A DNA stretch of 64,000 nucleotides from an uncultured Ruminococcus sp. (GCA_947624255.1 CANQJO010000008.1:1-64000), one strand, 5' to 3'; shown: positions 52,147 to 61,556, numbered from the stretch's first letter. Made by a program: numbers and translations. Notes: generated by a model not told the origin, from the letters alone.

Positions 52147-55100
52147 AAAATATTGCAAAAAGAGTCGGTGCTGTCGTATCATCTGCCATGCTTGCAGCAC
52201 TTTGTATACCGACAGGCGTTTGTGCAGTTCCTGAGCTGCCCGATCGTTATTGCGGCAGACTTTCACGTGCGGCAGGAGCCGATCTCTCATATGCGCTGCC
52301 TCAGTTCAGAAGACTGAGCGGTCAGCCCGATGGAGAGCTTACTCCGACGGCGGCATATACTCCTCTCACAGAGACAGCGGCTGAAGAGAGTATGCCTGAG
52401 AGCTTTGATATGCGCACGGCAGGAACGATCAGCTCGGTGAAGAATCAGACGATATACGGCAGCTGCTGGGCTCATTCCTCGGCAGCAAGCGCTGAATCCG
52501 ATGTGCTTGATGCAGTACCGTATGTTGATCTTTCTGAGATGCATACGGCATACTATCCGTATTATGGTCCGGATCAGATAGATACGGGGATCACAGATAT
52601 TGAAGAGCTTCTTAACTACGGCGGTTCATCCTATGTGACAGCCAATCTCTGGGCGCAGTGGCTTGGTCCTGTTGCAGAGGAAAAAATGCCTTATGCCGAC
52701 CTCAGCTTTTTTGATGACAGTGCTGCGGTGCGGAATATGAAGACTCAGGCGGATTTTCATCTTGAAAATGCATATCTCTTTGAGTTTGCTGCTGACAGAA
52801 GTAATTTCGATGATGTGAACGCTCTTGTCAAGGAGTTTGTCTGCAACGGCAATGCGGTAGACGTTTCATTCTACGCTGATATCGCAGGCGGATCACCGGA
52901 TATGTTCTGTACTGAGCGCACTTCACGATTTGCAAATCATGCAGTAACTATAGCAGGCTGGGACGATAATTTTCCGGCGGAAAATTTTTACAATAAGCCC
53001 GAGGGCGACGGTGCATGGCTGATAAAAAACAGTTGGGGAATGGGCAGCGGAGATGACGGTTACGTTTGGATCTCCTACTATGACAGATCATTGTGTAATT
53101 TTGCCGTGTATGATCTGGAGGATAAGGAGAATTATAATACCATACTGCAAAATGATTCATACATTCCTACACAGACAATGTCGGCATCAGATGATGCGGA
53201 GGAAAACATTCCCTCTTATATGGCAAACGTTTTCACGGTGCGGGAGACTATGCAGATCGAGGCAGTATCCACGTATATAAACGCTCCCGGAACGGAGTAT
53301 GAGATCACGGTGTATACCGATCTGAATGACGACAATGATCCGACCTCCGGAACGCCCTCATCGGTCACGGTCGGAGCAAGCGATCTCACAGGATATATCA
53401 CCATAGAGCTTGATGAGAATGTCATCGCCGAAAAGAATGAGAAGATCGGCGTTGTTGTGAAGATGTTCTGCAAGGATACGCCGTTTGTGCTTCCGCTTGA
53501 GACCTGCATGACTGCTGTAAATAAGGAGACAGGTGAGGTCACAGACATCGGGGCATACACAAATCACACCGCATTGGAGGAGCATACTGCCGAGGGCGAG
53601 AGCTTTTTCAGCGGCGACGGAGTCTCATGGACGGACGTCATGGACGGTAACTACGTATATACCGATGATGAAAAAGAGGAGATCCTTGCCGCTCTGGAGA
53701 CGGAGCTTTACAGCGGACTTACTGACGAGGATACCGATCTCCTTGCCAATGCCGCTGAGCAGCTTGAAGAATTCCGGCAAATGTTTGCTGAGTCGGATAT
53801 AATTGTCATGATGGGAAATTTCTCTCTGAAAGCGTTCGGTTCTCCGGTGAACACGGTGGATTTCTCGCATATGTCGGGAGAGGTATCGCTTGACGAGGCA
53901 GTATCGCTCTCAGTTAAGGACGGCAGCGATATTTATGTATCAGTGAACGGCGGAGCGTATGAGCTTTATTCAGCACCCATAAAAATTGATACCGACACCG
54001 TGATATCAGCAACTGTTGATTTTACGGTCTTCACTGAACGCAGCTACTCTCCGGCAACGGCACAGTTCAACGAATTGTGCTATAAGGTCACTTCCGGCAG
54101 GTCAACAGAGTATAAGGAGGCTCAGAGGATCGGCAAGAGCTTGTACGTCATAAGGCTTGAAGAGGACGAGGACAAGCTGAGTATGTTCCCTGTGACAGGA
54201 GCTGAGATCACTCTGAATGGCAATAAAATAAGCTCTTACGCATATACTGATGAATATGAGCAGGATTACGGCGAGACGATCTGTACCTTTGAGCTTTCGC
54301 AAAATGGTAAGCTTGACAATACGGTCGAGGTCATCATCACAAAAGAGCCCGTCAGCTTCGACCTTGAAAGCGAGACGGTCAGCTACAGCTATGGTGAGCT
54401 TCTCGACAGCGCAGGAGATCTCGTTCTCGATGGCGCAGATGTCGGAGCATACGCCGGAGAGATACTTACATTTGTCAGCGGAAATAACTCATATGATGTA
54501 GAAGTCCCGTCAAGAGCGCAGCTCCCGGAGCTTGAAACCGATTACGCATCTGAGACACTCGGATTCATTCCCAATGAGCAGTCGGAGCTTTTAGAGTACG
54601 CTCCCACAGCGTCTCCCTCCGAGGAGGATTATATCTCAGCCGATGGGCGTCTTATAGACGGCACATGGATAAATTCCGGAATGATAATGAATAAGGCGTT
54701 GAGGATAATCCCCGGTGAGACGATAACGCTGAGACTCAGAGCAGGAGACGGCTGCTTTGCCGGCATACCTGTGACATATGTATTTCCCGATGCACCGGAT
54801 GCTCCGACTGAGATACCTGAGTACACGGTCGATGAGGAGTTAATGCTGCATTTCACGGACTATTCATATGAGACTGCCGCTCCCGATCCCTCGTATACGG
54901 GCAGTCTTGCTGAAAATGCGGAGATGTACGGCTACAGCGATGTTGATGAGTTTGCCGCACTTATGATGAAACGCTTCGGTGCGCAGGACGTGCAGGAGCT
55001 TGAAGCCTCTATGGGAAGCTTATGGGATCAGGCTGATACAGCCGGATACGGCAGTGAGATATTGCTGAGATATGCGGCAACAGACAGCGCATTTGCCTCA

Positions 55101-55334
55101 AAATACGTAAGGGTGACGATCTATGAGACCGGCGATGTCAATGCGGATGCTCTTGTGGACGCCCGTGATGCATCGCTGATACTTGAACATTATGCCGATC
55201 TCTCGGCAGGAGGGACGGGAACTCTCACTGAGGGAGAGGGCGGTTCAGCCGATGTTGACTCGGACGGGATCATCACCGCAGTCGATGCAAGCCTTGTGCT
55301 GAGTATCTACGCAGACAGGTCATCGAAAAGCTGA
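52143..55334 (+). CDS. Secreted papain-like (C1A) protease with dockerin
   Basis: A protein of 1063 residues. A signal peptide (VVSSAMLAALCIPTGVCAVP) is followed by a papain-type domain: PESFDMRTAGTISSVKNQ, catalytic C108 in YGSCWAHSSAASAES, H266 in ANHAVTIAGWDDN and N296 in WLIKNSWGMGSGDDGY. The middle 600 residues are probably beta-rich modules, including a bacterial lectin-like region after the protease. The C-terminal 65 residues form a dockerin with two repeats, GDVNADALVDARDASLILEH and DVDSDGIITAVDASLVLSIY. It would dock on a cell-surface scaffold or adaptor. It is coupled to the 61-residue gene upstream. Confidence 0.9.
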   Translation: MKNIAKRVGAVVSSAMLAALCIPTGVCAVPELPDRYCGRLSRAAGADLSYALPQFRRLSGQPDGELTPTAAYTPLTETAAEESMPESFDMRTAGTISSVKNQTIYGSCWAHSSAASAESDVLDAVPYVDLSEMHTAYYPYYGPDQIDTGITDIEELLNYGGSSYVTANLWAQWLGPVAEEKMPYADLSFFDDSAAVRNMKTQADFHLENAYLFEFAADRSNFDDVNALVKEFVCNGNAVDVSFYADIAGGSPDMFCTERTSRFANHAVTIAGWDDNFPAENFYNKPEGDGAWLIKNSWGMGSGDDGYVWISYYDRSLCNFAVYDLEDKENYNTILQNDSYIPTQTMSASDDAEENIPSYMANVFTVRETMQIEAVSTYINAPGTEYEITVYTDLNDDNDPTSGTPSSVTVGASDLTGYITIELDENVIAEKNEKIGVVVKMFCKDTPFVLPLETCMTAVNKETGEVTDIGAYTNHTALEEHTAEGESFFSGDGVSWTDVMDGNYVYTDDEKEEILAALETELYSGLTDEDTDLLANAAEQLEEFRQMFAESDIIVMMGNFSLKAFGSPVNTVDFSHMSGEVSLDEAVSLSVKDGSDIYVSVNGGAYELYSAPIKIDTDTVISATVDFTVFTERSYSPATAQFNELCYKVTSGRSTEYKEAQRIGKSLYVIRLEEDEDKLSMFPVTGAEITLNGNKISSYAYTDEYEQDYGETICTFELSQNGKLDNTVEVIITKEPVSFDLESETVSYSYGELLDSAGDLVLDGADVGAYAGEILTFVSGNNSYDVEVPSRAQLPELETDYASETLGFIPNEQSELLEYAPTASPSEEDYISADGRLIDGTWINSGMIMNKALRIIPGETITLRLRAGDGCFAGIPVTYVFPDAPDAPTEIPEYTVDEELMLHFTDYSYETAAPDPSYTGSLAENAEMYGYSDVDEFAALMMKRFGAQDVQELEASMGSLWDQADTAGYGSEILLRYAATDSAFASKYVRVTIYETGDVNADALVDARDASLILEHYADLSAGGTGTLTEGEGGSADVDSDGIITAVDASLVLSIYADRSSKS

Positions 55335-55545
55335 ACAAAAATTCGTATTTATCTGCTATTAAATTTTATCCTTTGGGCAATTGGTATAAATCAGCATTGG
55401 TAAATTTGTGTAATAAGAGGAATTTGCAGTTTTACCGTTTTGTAACTTTTTAAAAAACACCTTTTGATTTATGTTATTTTTACTGAAAAAACAATGTTGA
55501 AAGTATACAATATGCCCAAAAAATATTAAATAACGATTCAAAGCA
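55335..55545. other. Intergenic AT-rich stretch
   Basis: The 490-base gap between the protease and the sugar-binding protein starts with 210 AT-rich bases where I see no gene or clear terminator; the rest holds the promoter and leader RNA. Confidence 0.4.
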
Positions 55546-55574
55546 TTGACTTTGTACAAAAAATACGGTATATT
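55546..55574 (+). promoter_or_regulatory. Promoter of the sugar ABC transporter operon
   Basis: TTGACT, 17 bases, TATATT. The predicted start near 55580 coincides with the first helix of the leader RNA. Confidence 0.65.
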
Positions 55575-55577
55575 TTA

Positions 55578-55800
55578 ATTACCAAGCAAGAAGTATGTCC
55601 GGTAGAACGTAACGGATATATTGCCTGTAGGATGATTACACAGACCTTATGTCTTGGTAATAGCTGCCCGAAAGGACAGGTAACGGCGGAAACGTGTTTC
55701 CGGAAACGAAGGGTCGGGCACATCCTTCCCGAAGGATCGGGAGATCCGCAGAGCCGTAAAAATTATCCATACATATTATATCCCGCATGAGATATAATAT
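55578..55800 (+). ncRNA. Structured leader RNA upstream of sugar ABC transporter
   Basis: About 220 bases with many complementary segments. A 9-pair closing helix ATTACCAAG (55578-55586) / CTTGGTAAT (55653-55661) encloses small hairpins. A second domain is closed by TGCCCG (55665-55670) / CGGGCA (55715-55720) and contains the perfect hairpin GGAAACGTGTTTCC (55688-55701). Then come the hairpin ATCCTTC/GAAGGAT (55722-55737) and a 10-pair AT-rich stem ATATTATATC/GATATAATAT (55773-55800) just before AAGGAGG. It starts at the predicted transcription start. Candidate cis-regulatory RNA; not matched to a known class. Confidence 0.5.
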
Positions 55801-55824
55801 ACATATTTAAGGAGGAAAATTCTA

Positions 55825-57315
55825 ATGAACACACTTAAGAAAACATTAGCCTTAGTGGCTACTCTTGCTATGGCTTCAACAGCTTTTGTTGGCTGTGGTA
55901 AAGATGAAAGCTCATCATCAGGAAGCGGAAGCGGTACAACATCAGGCAGCAGCGAGGCTACAACAGGCGCTGATGAAGGAACAACATCCGCTGACGCTCA
56001 GGATACAACAGACGCTCCTTCAGAAGGCAATTCTGTTGAGGTAGGAGATGTTCAGCTTGCAACAGGCGGCGATCAGTTCACTATCATGGCTTGGAACGCT
56101 AATGACTGGCCGCAGGTATATGAAACATGGAAGGAAGTCAGCGACAAGGCTCCTGCTGAAGTAAACTTCATCAACCATGACTGCGGCGGCGGCGACGCTT
56201 CCGAGAAGTATGACAAGGTATTTGAAGCAGGCGATGACCTCGATGTTTACTTCGTTGAGGCTGACTGGTGTCTCTATCACCTCAACAACCCTGCACAGGC
56301 AGCTCCTCTTGAGCAGCTCGGATTCTCTGAGGCTAACTGGACAGACGCTTACGGCTACACTGTAAACGTTGCTAAGGCTACTGAGGGCGATAATGAAGGA
56401 AAGATCATGGGTGCTTCATGGCAGGCAGGCTCCGGTGCTTGGGGCTACAACACAAAGCTTGCTGAGGAGTATCTCGGTGTTAAGACTCCTGAGGAGATGC
56501 AGGAAAAGGTTAAGGATTGGGATACCTTCACAGCTACAGCTAAGGAATTTGCTGAGGCTACAAACGGCGAGATCGCTTTCACAGCTACACTCGGCGGACT
56601 CTGGCAGGCATATGTTGGCGGAAGAAGCACAAAGTGGGTAGAGAACAACAGAATCATGTATGATGACTTCTGCGAGAACTTCGCTAAGATGGCTAAGGAT
56701 CTCCATGACTGCGGCGCTATCACAGAGATCGGTCAGTGGAGCGATCAGTGGACAGCTCTTGGTCAGTCCAACGGTACACTTGGTTACTTCGTAGCTTCAT
56801 GGGCAGTTGGTGATACCGGATTCTTCGGTACAGCTACTTCTAAGTCCAAGGGTGATTGGAGACTTATTACCGGACCTCAGGTTTATTCATGGGGCGGTAC
56901 ATGGCTCGCTGTTAACCCCAAGACTGATAACGCTGATCTGGTTCAGGATCTTATCCTTAACATGACTGTAAAGCCTGACACAATGCAGACTTACGCTGAG
57001 GAGAAGCCTGATTTCGTAAACAACAAGACAGCTATGAAGGCTGTTGCTGATAAGGAAGCAGGCGGCACACCCGTTAACGCATACGCTGCTGAGGCTCTTG
57101 GCAACCAGAACTATTGGGAGGTATTTGACAACAGCGTTGAGAACTTCCAGAACGGTGGTCTTATCACTCCTTATGACAGCACTATCAAGCAGTCATTCAT
57201 TGATGCTATTTCTGCTGTTTACTACACAAGCGGAGATTGGCAGGCTACTGTTGATGAAGCAACAGCTAAGGCAACTTCAAGCAATGCTAAGCTTAAGGAA
57301 GCACTCGGAGTTTAA
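55825..57315 (+). CDS. Sugar ABC transporter substrate-binding lipoprotein
   Basis: A protein of 496 residues. The signal peptide ends in lipobox STAFVGCG with lipidated C24, followed by a Ser/Thr/Gly-rich spacer of about 60 residues and an extracellular solute-binding domain (family 1 type: QFTIMAWNANDWPQVYETWK, then TLGYFVASWAVGD). Codon use is strongly biased (for example GCT and AAG), suggesting very high expression. It lies behind a structured leader and in front of two permease genes, with a long hairpin between. The sugar bound is not clear; oligosaccharide uptake is likely for this family. Confidence 0.9.
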   Translation: MNTLKKTLALVATLAMASTAFVGCGKDESSSSGSGSGTTSGSSEATTGADEGTTSADAQDTTDAPSEGNSVEVGDVQLATGGDQFTIMAWNANDWPQVYETWKEVSDKAPAEVNFINHDCGGGDASEKYDKVFEAGDDLDVYFVEADWCLYHLNNPAQAAPLEQLGFSEANWTDAYGYTVNVAKATEGDNEGKIMGASWQAGSGAWGYNTKLAEEYLGVKTPEEMQEKVKDWDTFTATAKEFAEATNGEIAFTATLGGLWQAYVGGRSTKWVENNRIMYDDFCENFAKMAKDLHDCGAITEIGQWSDQWTALGQSNGTLGYFVASWAVGDTGFFGTATSKSKGDWRLITGPQVYSWGGTWLAVNPKTDNADLVQDLILNMTVKPDTMQTYAEEKPDFVNNKTAMKAVADKEAGGTPVNAYAAEALGNQNYWEVFDNSVENFQNGGLITPYDSTIKQSFIDAISAVYYTSGDWQATVDEATAKATSSNAKLKEALGV

Positions 57316-57336
57316 TTGCTAATTTCGACATGAAAA

Positions 57337-57379
57337 AAATAGTTGCCTATAGAGCGTTATGCTCTATAGGCGGCTATTT
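57337..57379 (+). repeat. 19-bp stem-loop between binding-protein and permease genes
   Basis: AAATAGTTGCCTATAGAGC / GCTCTATAGGCGGCTATTT with loop GTTAT, two G-T pairs. No T run follows, so it is likely to stabilise the upstream mRNA or partly terminate, giving more binding protein than permease. Confidence 0.65.
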
Positions 57380-57420
57380 ATAATCATATTAAGATTCTTC
57401 TTACGAGAGGGTGTGTGCTT

Positions 57421-58554
57421 ATGGCATCAGCTGCTCAGAGACGCATTAAATCAATCAGCTATGCTAAATACGGCTATATTTTTATATTGCCTTTTTTTCT
57501 TGTTTATTTCTTTTTTCAGCTCTGGCCTCTTTTGAATACCTTTATCCTCGCATTTGCGGATAATTCGACGAGCAAAGGCTTTGTCGGCTTTGATAATTTC
57601 AAATATCTTCTGAAGAACGTTTCAGATTCAGATATGGAATGGGCACGAAAGATAAATGCTGACTTCAGCGCAAGTCAGGAGGATTATACCCGTGCTCTGG
57701 GTATTCTTAATCAGGAAAAGGTTCACGACAAATTTATAACTTCATTCGGCAATACTGCTATACTTTGGTTAGGTAACTTTATTCCCCAGATCCTTCTTTC
57801 ACTTTCCCTTGCTGTCTGGTTCACGGACGCAAAACTGAAGATCCCGGGAAAAGGCTTCTTCAAAGTTATTATGTATATGCCTAACATCATTACCGCAGCA
57901 TCTATAGCTGTTCTCTTCCTTTCTCTCTGTGCTGAGAACCAGTTTGGTGCATTCAACCAGTTGTTACATAAAATGGGAATAGTACACAATCTGACAGGTA
58001 ATAATGCAGATGTTGTTCATTTCACCGGTGGTCTTGCAGGAAATGATCCATGGCCTGCACGATTCGTCATTATGTTTATTCAGACATGGATGTGGTTTGG
58101 TAATACTATGATAATGCTCATGTCAGGAATCATGGGAATCAATCCGTCACTTTTCGAGGCTGCAAGCATAGATGGTGCAAGCAGCGGACAGATTTTCAGA
58201 AAGATCACTCTGCCCCTCCTCTCTCCGATCATGGTATATACCCTTGTAACATCTATGATCGGTGGTCTCCAGATGTACGATATACCATATCTGTATCACA
58301 CCGGTACTATACCTTATGACAGCCTTTCAACGATCGCGGTATTTATCTATCAGAACTTCTCACAGCCGACAAACCGCAACTACGGTTACGCATCGGCAGC
58401 ATCTGTTATGCTGTTCGTTGTAACTGTCGGACTCGGCTTCATAACGTTCTATATGAACAGGGATACTGACGAGATCGCCAAGAAAAAGCAGCGCAAAAAG
58501 CTCGCAAAACAGGCAAAGGCTCAGAGTAAACAGTTTGGAGGTCTTAGCATATGA
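57421..58554 (+). CDS. Sugar ABC transporter permease (MalF-type)
   Basis: A membrane protein of 377 residues with six or more segments. The start region IFILPFFLVYFFFQLWPLLN is followed by a periplasmic loop, and the EAA motif interacting with the ATPase is EAASIDGASSGQIFRKITLP near residue 253. The C-terminus is Lys-rich. The ATG at 57421 (GAGAGG ten bases upstream) is preferred over a GTG six bases earlier. It overlaps the next permease gene by 4 bases. Confidence 0.92.
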   Translation: MASAAQRRIKSISYAKYGYIFILPFFLVYFFFQLWPLLNTFILAFADNSTSKGFVGFDNFKYLLKNVSDSDMEWARKINADFSASQEDYTRALGILNQEKVHDKFITSFGNTAILWLGNFIPQILLSLSLAVWFTDAKLKIPGKGFFKVIMYMPNIITAASIAVLFLSLCAENQFGAFNQLLHKMGIVHNLTGNNADVVHFTGGLAGNDPWPARFVIMFIQTWMWFGNTMIMLMSGIMGINPSLFEAASIDGASSGQIFRKITLPLLSPIMVYTLVTSMIGGLQMYDIPYLYHTGTIPYDSLSTIAVFIYQNFSQPTNRNYGYASAASVMLFVVTVGLGFITFYMNRDTDEIAKKKQRKKLAKQAKAQSKQFGGLSI

Positions 58555-59441
58555 GTAATATGAAATCTGTTTACGGGCAGGCAAAAGATAACTATATGTT
58601 CAAGATCAGACTGAAATCCGGACTGCTCTTTGTTTGGTGTCTGATACTTACAGTGATCTGCCTGCTGCCGATCTATTTGCTGTTAGTAAATGTAACACGT
58701 AGTACAGCCGAGATTGCCGGAGGTTTCTCACTTATTCCGGGAAGCAGCTTAAGTAAAAATATAAAGTTGCTGACTGACAGCGTTCAGTTTCAAAACTTCA
58801 AGCCGCTCATCGGTTACAGAAACAGCTTTATTATAACCGCAAGCTCTACATTCCTGACTGTTTTCTTCTCGGCACTTACTGCTTATGGAATTCATGTTTA
58901 TGACTTCAAGCTCAAGGAGGTCTCCTATACGGTCATACTCCTTATCATGATGGTTCCTACGCAGGTCGTTGCTTCCGGTTTCTTAAACTTCATGATGAAA
59001 CTCAACCTGACAGATACATATGTTCCGCTTATTGTACCGGCAGTTGCCGCTCCGGCGGTCGTATTCTTCATGCGTTCATACATGAAGTCGTCATTCCCGC
59101 TTGATATAGTGGAAGCTGCACGTATCGACGGCTCGGGAGAATTCAGAACATTCCTCACGATTGCGATCCCAATGATGAAGCCTGCTATTGCAGTTCAGGC
59201 AATTTTCGCATTCGTTGCAAGCTGGAACAACTTCTATACTCCTTCGATGATACTTGTTACGAAGAAAGTAAATCAGAAGACAATTCCTATGATGGTACAG
59301 TCAATACAGTCTATTGACATGAAGGAAATGGGAGCTCTTTATGTGGCAATTGCTATCAGCATTGTGCCTATGATCATAGCTTACGTTCTTCTTTCAAGAT
59401 TCATCATTGCCGGTGTTGCACTTGGCGGTGTAAAGGAATAA
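58551..59441 (+). CDS. Sugar ABC transporter permease (MalG-type)
   Basis: A membrane protein of 296 residues with six segments and the EAA motif EAARIDGSGEFRTFLTIAIP near residue 192, typical of MalG-type permeases. It is coupled to the MalF-type gene by a 4-base overlap. No ATPase gene follows; the operon ends in a terminator, so a shared MsmX-like ATPase encoded elsewhere is expected. Confidence 0.92.
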   Translation: MSNMKSVYGQAKDNYMFKIRLKSGLLFVWCLILTVICLLPIYLLLVNVTRSTAEIAGGFSLIPGSSLSKNIKLLTDSVQFQNFKPLIGYRNSFIITASSTFLTVFFSALTAYGIHVYDFKLKEVSYTVILLIMMVPTQVVASGFLNFMMKLNLTDTYVPLIVPAVAAPAVVFFMRSYMKSSFPLDIVEAARIDGSGEFRTFLTIAIPMMKPAIAVQAIFAFVASWNNFYTPSMILVTKKVNQKTIPMMVQSIQSIDMKEMGALYVAIAISIVPMIIAYVLLSRFIIAGVALGGVKE

Positions 59442-59446
59442 TACGC

Positions 59447-59477
59447 AACAGCACACTTCGGTGTGCTGTTTTTTTGT
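59447..59477 (+). terminator. Terminator of the sugar transporter operon
   Basis: Perfect stem ACAGCACAC / GTGTGCTGT with TTCG loop and a run of eight T. Confidence 0.93.
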
Positions 59478-59482
59478 AATAT

Positions 59483-59526
59483 AACACTCCCTCGCTGAAT
59501 ATTATTTAGTGAAGGGAGTGTTTTTT
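59483..59526 (+). promoter_or_regulatory. spoIIIAA: Hairpin over the spoIIIAA ribosome binding site
   Basis: AACACTCCCT (59483-59492) pairs perfectly with AGGGAGTGTT (59513-59522), which contains the ribosome binding site, and six T follow just before the ATG. It can act as a terminator for read-through from the transporter operon or hide the ribosome binding site. A sporulation sigma-E promoter may start in the loop; this was not resolved. Confidence 0.5.
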
Positions 59527-60453
59527 ATGTCAAGCCGTACAAGCTATGAGATCATATCCTCATATATGACTGAGCCTGTAAGAAATGCAATGCTTTCTGT
59601 CGGAAACATTGGCAGAAATCGTCTTTGTGAGATCCGATTGAGAAGCAACAGACCTGTAGCCTACATATATCCCGGCTGTGTGAGATATCTTGCTTCGGGC
59701 GGTGAGCTTGCCTCAGATCACAGGAGCTCTCAATGTGTCAGTGTATCAGCAGAAAATATTGCCGCCATCGTAAATAAGCTGTGCAGATATTCTGTTCATA
59801 GCTGTTCCCGTGAGCTGAGGGAAGGTTTTTTCGTACTGGAGGGCGGTATCCGTGTTGGTGTCGCCGGGACCTGCTCTGAAACGTCGGACAAGACTCTCCG
59901 TGATTTCAACGCTCTTAATTTCAGGATCGCACGTGCTGTTATCGGCTGTGCCGAGGAGATCTTTCATCGGACGTGCTCTCATCATGCCAGTGTTCTGATC
60001 TGCGGTGGAGTTAATTCCGGAAAGACAACGCTCCTGCGAGACCTCTGCCGACTTTGCGGAGACCGTTTCAAGGTAACTCTTATTGACGAGCGAAATGAGA
60101 TCTCCTCGTCTGTAGCCGGAAGTCCGTCAAATGATGTCGGCGTACTTACAGACATAATTTCGGGAGCAGAGCGTTCCTCCGGTATCATATCCGCTATCAG
60201 GACGCTTTCGCCGGATATGATCTTCTGCGACGAGATCTCAACTCCTGCCGATTCTGAGGCAATACTCAGCGGATATGGCTGCGGCGTAAGATTTGCGGCA
60301 ACACTTCATGCTGAAAATTTTGAGGGAATGATGAAGCGATCGGTTGCAGAACGCCTTATTTCAGCAGGAGTATTCGACTACGCTGTTTTTTTGGGAGGCA
60401 GTGCTCAGCCATCGACGATCACAGAGGTAAGGAGTTTGAAAAATGCTTCTTAG
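59527..60453 (+). CDS. spoIIIAA: Stage III sporulation protein AA (ATPase)
   Basis: A protein of 308 residues, the secretion-type ATPase of the SpoIIIA-SpoIIQ channel between mother cell and forespore. The Walker A ICGGVNSGKTTLLRDLC and the LIDERNEISS and GVLTDIISG regions are present, and LREGFFVLEGGIRVGVAGTC is typical of SpoIIIAA. The ATG at 59527 has AGGGAG nine bases upstream, inside a hairpin. It overlaps spoIIIAB by 11 bases and opens the spoIIIA operon, here complete to spoIIIAG. Confidence 0.95.
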   Translation: MSSRTSYEIISSYMTEPVRNAMLSVGNIGRNRLCEIRLRSNRPVAYIYPGCVRYLASGGELASDHRSSQCVSVSAENIAAIVNKLCRYSVHSCSRELREGFFVLEGGIRVGVAGTCSETSDKTLRDFNALNFRIARAVIGCAEEIFHRTCSHHASVLICGGVNSGKTTLLRDLCRLCGDRFKVTLIDERNEISSSVAGSPSNDVGVLTDIISGAERSSGIISAIRTLSPDMIFCDEISTPADSEAILSGYGCGVRFAATLHAENFEGMMKRSVAERLISAGVFDYAVFLGGSAQPSTITEVRSLKNAS

Positions 60454-60949
60454 AGCTGCCGCTGCCGTAATGTTTGTTGCTGCCGGTGGTATGGCAGGCA
60501 TTATTCTCTCCGACAGGCTTAAAATGCAGCGTGAGATGTGCCGTGAGATCGGTGAGCTCCTCAGAAGCTGCGCTGTTCAGATACGTTATCGCGGAGTTGA
60601 CGTTTACCGTCTTGCCACTGAGTTAAAAAACTGTCAGAGTTTCAAGCATCTGACTTTTATAAATGAGCTTCCGGAGAAATATGAATACGGCGAAGATTTT
60701 CACCTTTGCTGGGAACGTGCAGTGATGTCACAGAGTGATCTGCCGCATGAAGAACGTCAGATGCTTTGCAGCTTTGGAAACACGCTTGGAACGAGTGATA
60801 TCGAAGGTCAGCTTGTCTCGATAAGCGCACTCGAGGAGGAGCTTGAAACTCTTGAAAACAGACGTGAGGAGACATTCCGCAGCAAGGGCAAGCTTTACCG
60901 CAGCGTGGGAATGCTTTTCGGTGTTATGGCAGGGATCCTCGTTATATAG
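60443..60949 (+). CDS. spoIIIAB: Stage III sporulation protein AB
   Basis: A protein of 168 residues with membrane segments at the N-terminus (AAAAVMFVAAGGMAGIILSD) and C-terminus (GMLFGVMAGILVI) and a helical middle (LLRSCAVQIRYRGVDVYRLA). SpoIIIAB is a GspF-like platform component of the feeding-tube channel. The order and overlaps match the spoIIIA operon of other sporulating Firmicutes. Confidence 0.92.
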   Translation: MLLRAAAAVMFVAAGGMAGIILSDRLKMQREMCREIGELLRSCAVQIRYRGVDVYRLATELKNCQSFKHLTFINELPEKYEYGEDFHLCWERAVMSQSDLPHEERQMLCSFGNTLGTSDIEGQLVSISALEEELETLENRREETFRSKGKLYRSVGMLFGVMAGILVI

Positions 60950-60964
60950 CGAAAGGACAGGAAT

Positions 60965-61162
60965 ATGGATATAGATCTGATTTTTAAAATTGCCGGAACA
61001 GGTATAATTGTCGCAGTGCTGAATCTTGTCCTGAAACGTGCCGAGCGTGAGGAACAGGCTATGATGACAACTCTTGCCGGACTGATCGTCGTGCTTGTTG
61101 TGATCGTTCAGGAGATTGGAAACCTTTTTGAAACGGTCAAGACCGTTTTCGGATTATGGTAG
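60965..61162 (+). CDS. spoIIIAC: Stage III sporulation protein AC
   Basis: A protein of 65 residues with two membrane helices: DLIFKIAGTGIIVAVLNLVL and TTLAGLIVVLVVIVQEIGNL. Length and sequence are typical. It starts 15 bases after spoIIIAB and overlaps spoIIIAD by 7 bases. Confidence 0.95.
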   Translation: MDIDLIFKIAGTGIIVAVLNLVLKRAEREEQAMMTTLAGLIVVLVVIVQEIGNLFETVKTVFGLW

Positions 61163-61545
61163 AGAATTGTCTTTCGGTCGCAGTTTTCTGCACAGCCGCA
61201 GCAATATTTTCCGTTCTGCTGAGACAATACTGCCGTGAACAATCTCTGCTTGTGTCGTTGGCAGCCTGCACTGCTGTTGTGGGAGGCTCAATGCTGTTTT
61301 TATCGCCGATCGTCACAGAGATCAGGGATATCTTCACGCAGGCAGGCATATCGGGAGATTACATCTCATTGATAATGAAAGCGGCAGCAGTCTGTTTCAT
61401 AACGCAGATCACCTGTGAAATTTGCCGTGACAGCGGAGAAATGGCGATAGCTTCAGCAGCGGAGCTCTGGGGCAGGGGAGCTTTGACATTTATGAGCCTT
61501 CCCATAGTGAAGGCACTTCTGGAACGTATCAACGAAATAATATAG
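61156..61545 (+). CDS. spoIIIAD: Stage III sporulation protein AD
   Basis: A membrane protein of 129 residues with three or four segments (VAVFCTAAAIFSVLLRQY, AACTAVVGGSMLFLSPIV, and KAAAVCFITQITCEICRDSG). The last motif is conserved in SpoIIIAD. It overlaps spoIIIAC at its start. Confidence 0.93.
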   Translation: MVENCLSVAVFCTAAAIFSVLLRQYCREQSLLVSLAACTAVVGGSMLFLSPIVTEIRDIFTQAGISGDYISLIMKAAAVCFITQITCEICRDSGEMAIASAAELWGRGALTFMSLPIVKALLERINEII

Positions 61546-61556
61546 GACGGACAGGT

